33,120 nt of DNA from Isosphaeraceae bacterium (GTDB lineage Bacteria; Planctomycetota; Planctomycetia; Isosphaerales; Isosphaeraceae). The stretch is taken from positions 1-33,120 of the forward strand of contig JAJPJC010000286.1 of the NCBI GenBank assembly GCA_021324445.1, written 5' to 3'. Positions 15,496 through 22,491 of the stretch are shown here, piece by piece. The notes beneath the pieces were generated by a model. That model had not been told where the DNA came from, did not search any database, and was given only the letters and a program-made list of their open reading frames with translations. The translations under genes were made by a program, and so were the position numbers. Every line of letters begins with the position of its first letter. Position 1 is the first letter of the stretch.

Positions 15496-16070
15496 GCGAT
15501 TCCCCCTTCCCGCGATGCCTGGAACGAACTTCGATGGCTCGACCCCGTTCGACCTCGTGATCCCCCCTCGGATCCGCACGATTCCGAACGTCCTCTCGAA
15601 GGCTGACTCCGCCGTGATGACCGGATCCCCCCTCCGTTGCGAATCCCCGGGCCATCGACTGTAAATTGGTTTCTACTATTCCTATACTCCGAGTGCAACA
15701 CCAACTGCAAGGAGGTTCCGGACAGAAGTCGCAGGATCCTCGGGCGCAACCTGTGCATGTGTGCGTGTGGCCGAAACAATTCGGTCCAGCCGGGGTGCGA
15801 GGAGTTCGGCCTGCCCGACAGCGGCTCGAACCCGAGCGGATCACGCGGCATCGGGGCCGGAAGCTTCCTCGATCGCGATGATCTGAGGGTCGATCCCGTT
15901 CTCGGGCCGGGGCTTGCGACGGTGAGCGCCGGTGCCGACCACAGGGTTGCGAACCGCGCGGTCGGGGGCTAGCTTGGGGGATGGCCGAATCTCCAGGCTG
16001 GCGCGGATCGACGTCGCGTCGGGGATCCCGCCCTCCGCCATCGGGGCCGGCCTTGCTCGAGGAGACGGTC
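15496..16070. other. Divergent intergenic region between the DUF1559 block and the rhamnose block
   Basis: No gene is supported in this 575-base gap; the reading frames seen are not protein-like. A relatively AT-rich island at about 15655-15710 is the most likely site for promoters. No clear operator for a sugar regulator and no repeat was found. The region just before 16071 is GC-rich and ends in the ribosome binding site of the rhamnose isomerase gene. Confidence 0.6.
15670..15698 (-). promoter_or_regulatory. Possible sigma-70-type promoter for the DUF1559 copy C transcript
   Basis: On the minus strand TTGCAC (plus 15693-15698) and TAGAAA (plus 15670-15675) are separated by 17 bases within an AT-rich island in otherwise GC-rich DNA. 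Five of six -35 bases match the consensus TTGACA loosely, and the -10 is weak, so this is a candidate only. Confidence 0.3.
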
Positions 16071-17342
16071 ATGACGGCTGCCGCAACGAATGGGGAAAAG
16101 GCGTTTGCCCTGGCGAAGGAACACTACGCCGAGTGGGGCGTCGACGTCGAGGCGGCGCTGCGGCGGTTGGAAAACCTCGCGATCTCGCTGCACTGCTGGC
16201 AGGGGGATGACGTCGGCGGGTTCGAGAATACGGGTCAGGAGCTGGGGGGCGGCCTGGCGGTGACCGGCCACTATCCGGGCAAGGCCCGCACGCCGGAGGA
16301 GCTTCGCTCCGACCTGGAGAAGGCCCTGTCGCTCTTGCCCGGCTCCCATCGGTTGAATCTCCACGCCAGCTATGCCGAGACCGGCGGCCGGAAGGTCGAG
16401 CGCGACGCGCTCTTGCCGGAGCACTTCCGGGGCTGGATCGAGTGGGCCCAGTCCCGCCGGATCGGCATGGACTTCAACCCCACCTATTTCGCCCACCCCC
16501 TGGCCGCCGACGGCTGGACCCTGGCCCACCCCGACCCGGGGATCCGCCGGTTCTGGATCGACCATGGCATGGCCTGCCGCCGGATCGGCGCCGCGATCGG
16601 CAAGGCCCTGGGGAGTCCGTGCATCACCAACGTCTGGATCCCCGACGGCTCCAAGGAAGCCCCGATCGACCGCAAGACCCCGCGCCGGCGGCTGGCCGAG
16701 GCGCTCGACGCCATCTTCGCCGAGACGCTCGACCCCAAGTCCAATCGCGATGCCGTCGAGGGCAAACTCTTCGGTATCGGCTCGGAGAGCTACGTCGTCG
16801 GCTCGCACGAGTTCTACCTGGGGTATGCCCTCAGCCGGCGGAAGCTCCTGTGCCTCGACGCCGGCCATTACCACCCCACCGAGGTCGTCTCGGACAAGAT
16901 CTCGGCCGTCCTCCAGCACCTCGACGAGATCTTGCTGCACGTCAGCCGGGGAGTCCGCTGGGACAGCGACCACGTGGTGATCCTCTCCGACGAGCTGGAG
17001 GCCATCGCCCAGGAGCTCGTCCGGGGCGATTATCTCGGGAGGGTCCACATCGGGCTCGACTTCTTCGACGCGAGCATCAACCGGGTGGCGGCCTGGGTCA
17101 TCGGGGCCCGCTCGATGCTCAAGGCCCTGTTGCTCGCCCTGCTGGAACCGACCGAAGCGCTGCGCCGCCTCGAGGCCGAGGGGGACAACACCGCCCGGCT
17201 GGCACTGCTCGAAGAGATCAAGGCGTTGCCCTTCGGCGCGGTCTGGGACCATTACTGCCGCTCGCGAGGCGTCCCGCCCGGGCGCGACTGGCTGGCGGAG
17301 GTCAAGACCTACGAGCGCGACGTGCTCTCCCAGCGGGGCTGA
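16071..17342 (+). CDS. rhaA: L-rhamnose isomerase
   Basis: The product has 423 residues, close to the usual 420 for this enzyme. ATG 16071 is preceded by GAGGAG at 16059-16064. The enzyme converts L-rhamnose to L-rhamnulose in the cytoplasm using divalent metals. Recognisable features are the N-terminal L-H-C-W-Q-G-D-D-V-G-G-F-E, the R-L-N-L-H-A-S-Y-A substrate region, D-F-N-P-T-Y-F-A-H-P, W-I-P-D-G-S-K, and the metal site blocks C-L-D-A-G-H-Y-H-P-T-E (Asp263), W-D-S-D-H-V and L-D-F-F-D-A-S-I-N-R. It heads the plus-strand rhamnose cluster with an ABC importer and an alpha-L-rhamnosidase. No rhamnulokinase or aldolase is in the window; they may be elsewhere. Confidence 0.96.
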   Translation: MTAAATNGEKAFALAKEHYAEWGVDVEAALRRLENLAISLHCWQGDDVGGFENTGQELGGGLAVTGHYPGKARTPEELRSDLEKALSLLPGSHRLNLHASYAETGGRKVERDALLPEHFRGWIEWAQSRRIGMDFNPTYFAHPLAADGWTLAHPDPGIRRFWIDHGMACRRIGAAIGKALGSPCITNVWIPDGSKEAPIDRKTPRRRLAEALDAIFAETLDPKSNRDAVEGKLFGIGSESYVVGSHEFYLGYALSRRKLLCLDAGHYHPTEVVSDKISAVLQHLDEILLHVSRGVRWDSDHVVILSDELEAIAQELVRGDYLGRVHIGLDFFDASINRVAAWVIGARSMLKALLLALLEPTEALRRLEAEGDNTARLALLEEIKALPFGAVWDHYCRSRGVPPGRDWLAEVKTYERDVLSQRG

Positions 17343-17359
17343 ACCGCAAGAAAAGTTCC

Positions 17360-17467
17360 AACCACAGATGAGCACAGATAACGGAAAGCATGCGGCGGCC
17401 GTTCTCCGAGCCCGGACCGGCCGATCGAGAGACTGGGATCTGGGTTCATCTGTGTTCATTTGTGGTT
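17360..17467. repeat. Inverted-repeat element with AACCACAGATGA arms
   Basis: The arm AACCACAGATGAGCACAGAT (17360-17379) is matched at 18 of 20 positions by the inverted arm at 17448-17467, whose flank continues with TAATTC. A further ATCTG block precedes the right arm. The layout (AACCAC end, repeated short blocks, 60-70 base unrelated centre) parallels the AACCACGAAA family at 5224 and 19052 but with different sequence. It lies 17 bases after the rhaA stop. Confidence 0.8.
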
Positions 17468-17527
17468 AATTCAGGATCCCCGGCTCTCGGTTGATTGATC
17501 TGTGGTCGATCTGGACGGAGATCGTGG

Positions 17528-19051
17528 GTGTCGGCGTTGCTGGAATTGACGGGAATCAGCAAGGCGTTTGCCGGAGTCCAGGCCCTCAAGGGGGTCTCGT
17601 TCGATCTGCGCGCCGGGGAGGTCCACGCGTTGGTCGGCGAGAACGGGGCGGGGAAATCGACGCTGGTCAAGGTGATCACCGGTGCGCACCGGCCCGATGG
17701 GGGGACGATCGCGGTCCAGGGGCGCCCGGTCGAGCAGAACGACCCGCTGCGGGCGCGGGAATTGGGGATCGCGGCGATTTACCAGCAGCCGGCGTTGTTC
17801 CCGGACCTGACCGTGGCGGAGAATATCGCCATCGGGCTGGAGCCGGGCGGAGCCTGGCGACGGGTGCGCTGGGGCCATCGGCGGGAGCGGGCCCGCCGGC
17901 TGCTGGAGCGGATCGGCGCGGTGATCGACCCGGAGGCGGACGTCCGCCGGCTCTCGATGCCCGAGCAGCAGCTCGTGGAGATCGCGCGGGCGCTGGGGGC
18001 CGAGGCGCGCATCCTGATCCTGGACGAGCCGACCGCCTCGCTCAGCGACCAGGACGTCGACCGGCTGTTTCAGGTCATCGGCGAGTTGAAGGCCCAGGGC
18101 GTCGGCCTGATTTACATCTCGCACCGGCTGGAGGAGCTGCCCCGGGTCGCCGACCGGGTGACGGCCCTGCGCGACGGGGCCAAGGTCGGCACCCGGCCCA
18201 TGGCGGCGGTCACCCGCGGCGAACTGATCCGCATGATGGTCGGCCGCGAGCTGTCGGCCGTGTTTCCTAAGGTCCCCGTGGAGCCCGGTGAGGTCGTGCT
18301 GGAGGCGCGCGGCCTGGGGAACCGTGCGGCGGGCGTTCACGATGTGGACCTGAGCGTCCGCGCCGGCGAGATCCTCGGGCTCGCCGGCCTGGTCGGCGCC
18401 GGCCGCACCGAGCTGGCGCGCATCCTCTTCGGCTTGACCCCGGCCGATGCCGGCGAAATCCGGCTGCGCGGCCGGCCCGTGGCGATCGATTCGCCCGCGC
18501 GGGCCGTCGACCTGGGGATCGCCTATGTCCCCGAAGATCGCCGCCGGCACGGCGTGATCCTCGAGATGACCATCGCCGCCAACACGACACTGGCGACCCT
18601 CGGCGCGCACGCCCGGCTCGGACTGCTCGACGCCGGCCTCGAACGCGCCACCGCCGGCCAGTTCGTCCGCCGGCTGGGGATCAAGCCCCCGATGCTCGAT
18701 GCCCCGGTGGGCAACCTGTCGGGGGGGAATCAGCAGAAGGTGGCCCTGGCGCGATGGCTGGCGGCGCGCCCCGCCGTGCTCATCCTCGACGAGCCGACCC
18801 AGGGGGTCGACGTCGGGGCCAAGGCCGAGATCCATCGACTCATGAGCGAGCTGGCCGGCGCGGGCCTGGCCATCCTGATGATCTCCTCCGAGCTCCCCGA
18901 GGTCCTCGGCATGAGCGACCGGGTCGCCGTCATGCACGGCGGCACCATGGTCGCGGTCCTGGACCGCGCCGAGGCAACCCAGGAGGCGATCCTGGAGCGG
19001 GCGCTGGGACACATCCTCGCCGGCGCGGAGGTCGATCCTCGAGCAGATTAA
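17528..19051 (+). CDS. Sugar ABC importer ATP-binding protein (CUT2 type, probably rhamnose)
   Basis: The product has 507 residues and two fused ATPase domains, as in RbsA/MglA. The start is the GTG at 17528 because GGAG (17517-17520) is 7 bases ahead; a TTG at 17537 is an alternative. Domain 1 has Walker A G-E-N-G-A-G-K-S-T (37-45), signature L-S-M-P-E-Q-Q and Walker B I-L-I-L-D-E-P-T. Domain 2 has the degenerate P-loop G-L-V-G-A-G-R-T-E-L usual for this class, then L-S-G-G-N-Q-Q-K and L-I-L-D-E-P-T-Q-G-V-D-V-G. It energises sugar uptake through the two permeases encoded next. Specificity for rhamnose is inferred from the flanking rhaA and rhamnosidase. Each of its neighbours in the cluster is separated by a palindromic repeat. 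Confidence 0.93.
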   Translation: MSALLELTGISKAFAGVQALKGVSFDLRAGEVHALVGENGAGKSTLVKVITGAHRPDGGTIAVQGRPVEQNDPLRARELGIAAIYQQPALFPDLTVAENIAIGLEPGGAWRRVRWGHRRERARRLLERIGAVIDPEADVRRLSMPEQQLVEIARALGAEARILILDEPTASLSDQDVDRLFQVIGELKAQGVGLIYISHRLEELPRVADRVTALRDGAKVGTRPMAAVTRGELIRMMVGRELSAVFPKVPVEPGEVVLEARGLGNRAAGVHDVDLSVRAGEILGLAGLVGAGRTELARILFGLTPADAGEIRLRGRPVAIDSPARAVDLGIAYVPEDRRRHGVILEMTIAANTTLATLGAHARLGLLDAGLERATAGQFVRRLGIKPPMLDAPVGNLSGGNQQKVALARWLAARPAVLILDEPTQGVDVGAKAEIHRLMSELAGAGLAILMISSELPEVLGMSDRVAVMHGGTMVAVLDRAEATQEAILERALGHILAGAEVDPRAD

Positions 19052-19166
19052 GATCGGATTAACCACGAAAGACACGAAAGACACGAAAAGAGAATAAGGA
19101 TTTTATGATGATTAAAATATGTATTGATATTAGTGTCTTCCGTGTATTTCGTGGTTAAATCCGATC
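19052..19166. repeat. Inverted-repeat element with AACCACGAAA arms, AT-rich centre
   Basis: The left arm (19052-19084) begins right after the ATPase stop codon with GATCGGATTAACCACGAAA; the right arm (19133-19166) is its inverted copy with few changes and one extra base, ending AAATCCGATC. The arms carry repeated CACGAAA blocks like the element at 5224-5433. The 48-base centre is very AT-rich (TTTTATGATGATTAAAATAT), unlike all surrounding DNA. The inverted GATCGGATT/AATCCGATC ends suggest that the arms extend into a local palindrome. Confidence 0.85.
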
Positions 19167-19229
19167 CTCCCCGCTCCGGTCAGCTTCGCGGGACGAGTCG
19201 AATTCAGAAGGCTGGGGGGTGGTGCGCTG

Positions 19230-20156
19230 ATGTTCGGCCGGTATCGTCGCGAGCTGTCGGTGGCGGCGGCGTATGCCGCCTTGCTCCTGGTCCTGGCGGT
19301 GCGGGCCCCGCGCTTTTTCCTCCCGGAGCCGCTCCGCGCCCTGGTGGTCGGCAACGCCCCGGTGCTGGTGGCCGCGGTGGGGATGACGCTGGTGATCCTC
19401 TGCCGGGAGATCGATATCTCGATCGGATCGATCTTCAGCATCTGCGGAGTGGTCGCCGGGCTGCTGGCGCGATCGGGCCTGCCGATCGCCCTGGTCGGGC
19501 TGGGCACGCTCCTGGCTGGGGGTGGACTGGGAGCGTGCAACGGGGCGCTGGTCGCCGGGTTGGGGCTGCCGTCGATCGTGGTGACCCTGGCCACGCTGGT
19601 GATCGGCCGCGAGGCACTCCGCTACGCGCGCGAGGGGGAGTTCGTCCGCAACCTCCCGGCCGGGTTCCAGTGGTTCGGCGCGGGGCAGGCAGTCGGTCAG
19701 GGGCTGGTCGTGGCGATCGCGCTGGCGGTCTTGGCGGCATTCGCCTGGGGCCTGCGCCACCTCATGGCCGGCCGGTCGGTCTATGCGACCGGCTCGGACC
19801 CCGAGGCCGCCCGGCTGGCGGGAATCCGGCCCCGCCGGGTCGTCTTCAGCGTCTTCGTCACCATGGGCGCCCTGGCCGGCCTGGCCGCCTTGCTCAACGC
19901 GGTCCGCTTCGCCGACGTCGACCCCAACGCCGGCACCGGGCTGGAGCTCCAGGTCATCGCCGCGGTGGTTGTGGGCGGCGTGGCCATCTCCGGCGGGCGC
20001 GGGACCCTCCTGGGCAGCCTCATCGGCGTCGCTCTGCTGGGATCGATCGGCCGAGCCCTCGTCTTCCTCCACGTCGCCGCCCAGTGGGAGAAGGCGATCC
20101 AGGGACTCATCATCCTCCTCGCCGTCGCCTCGGATGCGTTCGCACGCGAGAAGTAG
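19230..20156 (+). CDS. Sugar ABC importer permease (RbsC family, probably rhamnose)
   Basis: The product has 308 residues with about eight to ten hydrophobic segments and no signal peptide. The conserved C-R-E-I-D-I-S-I-G-S region (about residues 66-76) matches the G-I-D-L-S-V-G-S motif of CUT2 permeases, and the loop A-T-G-S-D-P-E-A-A-R-L-A-G-I is the coupling segment contacting the ATPase. V-V-G-G-V-A-I-S-G-G-R-G-T is a further family hallmark. ATG 19230 follows a G-rich stretch GGGGGG-TGG. It pairs with the second permease domain encoded at 20234. The TAG stop codon is the first part of a GTAG that opens the next repeat. Confidence 0.92.
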   Translation: MFGRYRRELSVAAAYAALLLVLAVRAPRFFLPEPLRALVVGNAPVLVAAVGMTLVILCREIDISIGSIFSICGVVAGLLARSGLPIALVGLGTLLAGGGLGACNGALVAGLGLPSIVVTLATLVIGREALRYAREGEFVRNLPAGFQWFGAGQAVGQGLVVAIALAVLAAFAWGLRHLMAGRSVYATGSDPEAARLAGIRPRRVVFSVFVTMGALAGLAALLNAVRFADVDPNAGTGLELQVIAAVVVGGVAISGGRGTLLGSLIGVALLGSIGRALVFLHVAAQWEKAIQGLIILLAVASDAFAREK

Positions 20157-20211
20157 GTCAGGCCTCAGCCTGACACGATCGGGTTCGCTGTCAGGCTGAG
20201 GCCTGACCTAC
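20153..20211. repeat. REP doublet (REPIN-like), GTAG-GTCAGGC family
   Basis: Two perfect 22-base inverted copies (20153-20174 and 20190-20211) each consist of GTAG, GTCAGGC, a 4-base loop CTCA and GCCTGAC (or the complement), joined by 15 bases. A hairpin with a GTAG foot is the hallmark of REP sequences mobilised by REP-associated Y1 transposases in other bacteria. The TAG stop codon of the upstream permease lies inside the first GTAG. No such transposase is in the window. Confidence 0.88.
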
Positions 20212-20233
20212 GTGATAACGGAAGGGTGAGGAC

Positions 20234-22378
20234 ATGCCAGCGACCTCCGCCGCGATCGAGGTTGACGATGTCCAGCGCCGGCGGCTCGAGCCGGCGCAGG
20301 GGATCCTGGGGTTGATCTTGGTCCTGGAGGTCCTGGTCTTCTCGGCGATTGGCACCAACTTCCTGACGCTGGCCAACGCCTTCGAGGTGGTGCGGCTGAG
20401 CGTGGAAATCGGCCTGCTGGCGGTGGCCTTGACGCCGGTGATCACCAGTGGGGGCATCGACCTGTCGGTGGGCTCGCTGATGGGTCTCTCGGCGGTCGTC
20501 TTCGGCATGCTCTGGCGCGACTGGGGATTGCCGATCGCCGCGGCCGCGGCGATCACGATGGTGCTGGGCGGGCTGGCGGGGAGTCTCAACGGTGTCCTGA
20601 TCACGCTGGGCCGGATCCCGGCGTTGATCGTGACCCTCGGCTCGTTCTCGCTGTTTCGCGGATTGGCGGAGGGCTTGACCGGCGGCGTGGACAACTTCAC
20701 CAACTTCCCCACGTCATTCCTCTTCCTGGGACAAGGTTATTCGATGGGAGGAATCCCCAGCCAGGTGCCGATCTTCGGGATCGTGGTGGCGGCCTTCTGG
20801 GTGCTCCTGCACCGCACCACCATCGGCCGCGGGCTGGTGGCGATCGGCTACGCGCCGGAGGGGGCCCGCTATGCGGGCCTGCCGGTCGACCGGCTGGTGG
20901 GGCTGGTCTATCTGCTCTCGGGACTGGTCGCCAGCCTGGCGGCGATCATCTATGTGGCCCACCTGGGTCAAGCCAAGGCCGACGCCGGCACCGGCTACGA
21001 GCTGTCGGCGATCACGGCGGTCGTCCTGGGGGGGACGTCGATCTTCGGCGGCCGGGGGAGCGTGCCCGGGACCCTGCTGGGGCTGTTCGCCATCGCCGTG
21101 CTGCAAAATGGTCTGCGACTGGCCGACCTGCCCGCGGAGCTGGCCGGCGTCCTGACCGGGAGTTTGCTCTTGATCGCGATCGGTCTGGATCGTCACGCTC
21201 AGATGTCGCGAGCGAAAGCCCGTGTCGGCGTCCGCGCCGTGGAGCGCGCCCATCCGTCCGCCGAGGAGATGACCGTGAAGAACTCGCAAGTCGCCGTGAT
21301 CTGCGCCGCGATCCTGGCCGGCGCGCTGATCAACGCGGTGGGCAACTTCGTCCTGGTCCGTTCGCTCCGGGAGACCTCGCCGCGGCGCGACGAGCCGGGC
21401 CAGGGCCCGGGTCCCGCGGCCGCTCAGCCCGTGGCCGCCGACGTCGCGCGGCCGCGACCGCGTCCCGACCGCGCCCCGATCACGATGGCCATGATGCCCA
21501 AGAGCAAGGGGAACGCCTACTTCATCGCCTGTCGCAAGGGGGCCGAGGAGGCCGCACGCGAGCTGGGCGTTCAGCTCATCTGGGACGGGCCGACCGACCC
21601 CGATCCGGCCAAGCAGAACGAGATTATCGACACCTGGATCACCCGGGGCGTCGACGTCATCGCCGTGGCCGTCGAGAACCGCCAGGGAGTCTCCTCCGTG
21701 CTGCGCAAGGCGCGCCGGCGCGGGATCAAGGTCCTCACCTGGGACGCCGACGCCGAGCCCGATGCCCGCGACTTCTTTGTCAATCAGGCCACCCCCGAAG
21801 GGATCGGCCGCACCTTGATGGACAATGCCGCGCGCATCCTCGGGGGCAAGGGCGCCTTCGCGATCATCACCGCCTCGCTGACCGCCGCCAACATGATCGA
21901 GTGGCAGAAGTGCATCGAGCAGCGCCGCAAGGAGAAATACCCCCAGATCACCATGGCCGCCCTGCGCCCCTGTGACGACCTCCAGAAAAAGGCGTTCGAC
22001 GAGACCAACACGATCTTGAGTGCCGACCCCGAGGTCAAGCTCATCATGGCGATTTGCTCGCCGGCCGTGCCCGGCGCCGCCGAGGCCGTCAAGCAGTCCG
22101 GCCGGAGCGACGTCAAGGTGATCGGCCTGGGCCTGCCCAACGACAACAAGCGGTATGTCCACGACGGCATCACCGACTGCGTCGTCCTGTGGAACACGAT
22201 GGACCTCGGCTACCTGACCGTCCAGGCCGCCCGCGCCCTCGCGGACGGGACGCTCAAGCGGGGAGACACCCGGCTGAAGGCCGGCCGGCTCGACTCCGTC
22301 GCAATCCAGGGCGATAACATCCTCCTCGGCCAGCCGTTTCTGTTCACCAAGGAAAACATCGATCGATTCGACTTTTGA
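20234..22378 (+). CDS. Fusion of a sugar ABC permease with a periplasmic sugar-binding protein
   Basis: The product has 714 residues in one uninterrupted frame. Residues about 15-335 form an RbsC-type permease (G-G-I-D-L-S-V-G-S, Y-A-P-E-G-A-R-Y-A-G, V-V-L-G-G-T-S-I-F-G-G-R-G-S). An Arg/Ala-rich connector and an extra hydrophobic helix (about 351-374) follow. After a Pro-rich linker comes, from about residue 415, a periplasmic-binding-protein domain of the RbsB/RhaS type (M-A-M-M-P-K-S-K-G-N-A-Y-F, L-T-W-D-A-D-A-E, G-I-T-D-C-V-V-L-W-N). CUT2 permeases have both ends inside, so the extra helix would place the binding domain outside the membrane, tethered to its channel. An in-frame ATG at 21269 with GAGGAG directly against it could give the binding protein alone, but the spacing is poor. 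Partners are the ATPase and permease upstream. Rhamnose is the likely ligand by context. Confidence 0.9.
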   Translation: MPATSAAIEVDDVQRRRLEPAQGILGLILVLEVLVFSAIGTNFLTLANAFEVVRLSVEIGLLAVALTPVITSGGIDLSVGSLMGLSAVVFGMLWRDWGLPIAAAAAITMVLGGLAGSLNGVLITLGRIPALIVTLGSFSLFRGLAEGLTGGVDNFTNFPTSFLFLGQGYSMGGIPSQVPIFGIVVAAFWVLLHRTTIGRGLVAIGYAPEGARYAGLPVDRLVGLVYLLSGLVASLAAIIYVAHLGQAKADAGTGYELSAITAVVLGGTSIFGGRGSVPGTLLGLFAIAVLQNGLRLADLPAELAGVLTGSLLLIAIGLDRHAQMSRAKARVGVRAVERAHPSAEEMTVKNSQVAVICAAILAGALINAVGNFVLVRSLRETSPRRDEPGQGPGPAAAQPVAADVARPRPRPDRAPITMAMMPKSKGNAYFIACRKGAEEAARELGVQLIWDGPTDPDPAKQNEIIDTWITRGVDVIAVAVENRQGVSSVLRKARRRGIKVLTWDADAEPDARDFFVNQATPEGIGRTLMDNAARILGGKGAFAIITASLTAANMIEWQKCIEQRRKEKYPQITMAALRPCDDLQKKAFDETNTILSADPEVKLIMAICSPAVPGAAEAVKQSGRSDVKVIGLGLPNDNKRYVHDGITDCVVLWNTMDLGYLTVQAARALADGTLKRGDTRLKAGRLDSVAIQGDNILLGQPFLFTKENIDRFDF

Positions 22379-22391
22379 TTGAGTCCCGAAA

Positions 22392-22476
22392 GTAGGTCAG
22401 GCTTTAGCCTGACATGGTTCCCTCTCAGGCTAAAGCCTGACCTACGAGTTTGCTCTCAGGCTAAAGCCTGACCTAC
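22392..22476. repeat. REP doublet plus an extra REP unit, GTAG-GTCAGGC family
   Basis: The first unit, GTAG then GTCAGGC-TTTA-GCCTGAC, spans 22392-22413. The facing unit (TCAGGCTAAAGCCTGACCTAC less its last base, 22425-22445) completes a doublet, and an identical third unit in the same orientation as the second follows at 22456-22476. The 25 bases at 22422-22446 and 22453-22477 are almost the same, which points to a tandem duplication of one half. The loop bases (TTTA/TAAA) differ from the copy at 20153. It fills the gap between the fusion gene stop (22378) and the rhamnosidase. Confidence 0.88.
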
Positions 22477-22491
22477 GGGGGAGATTCCACC

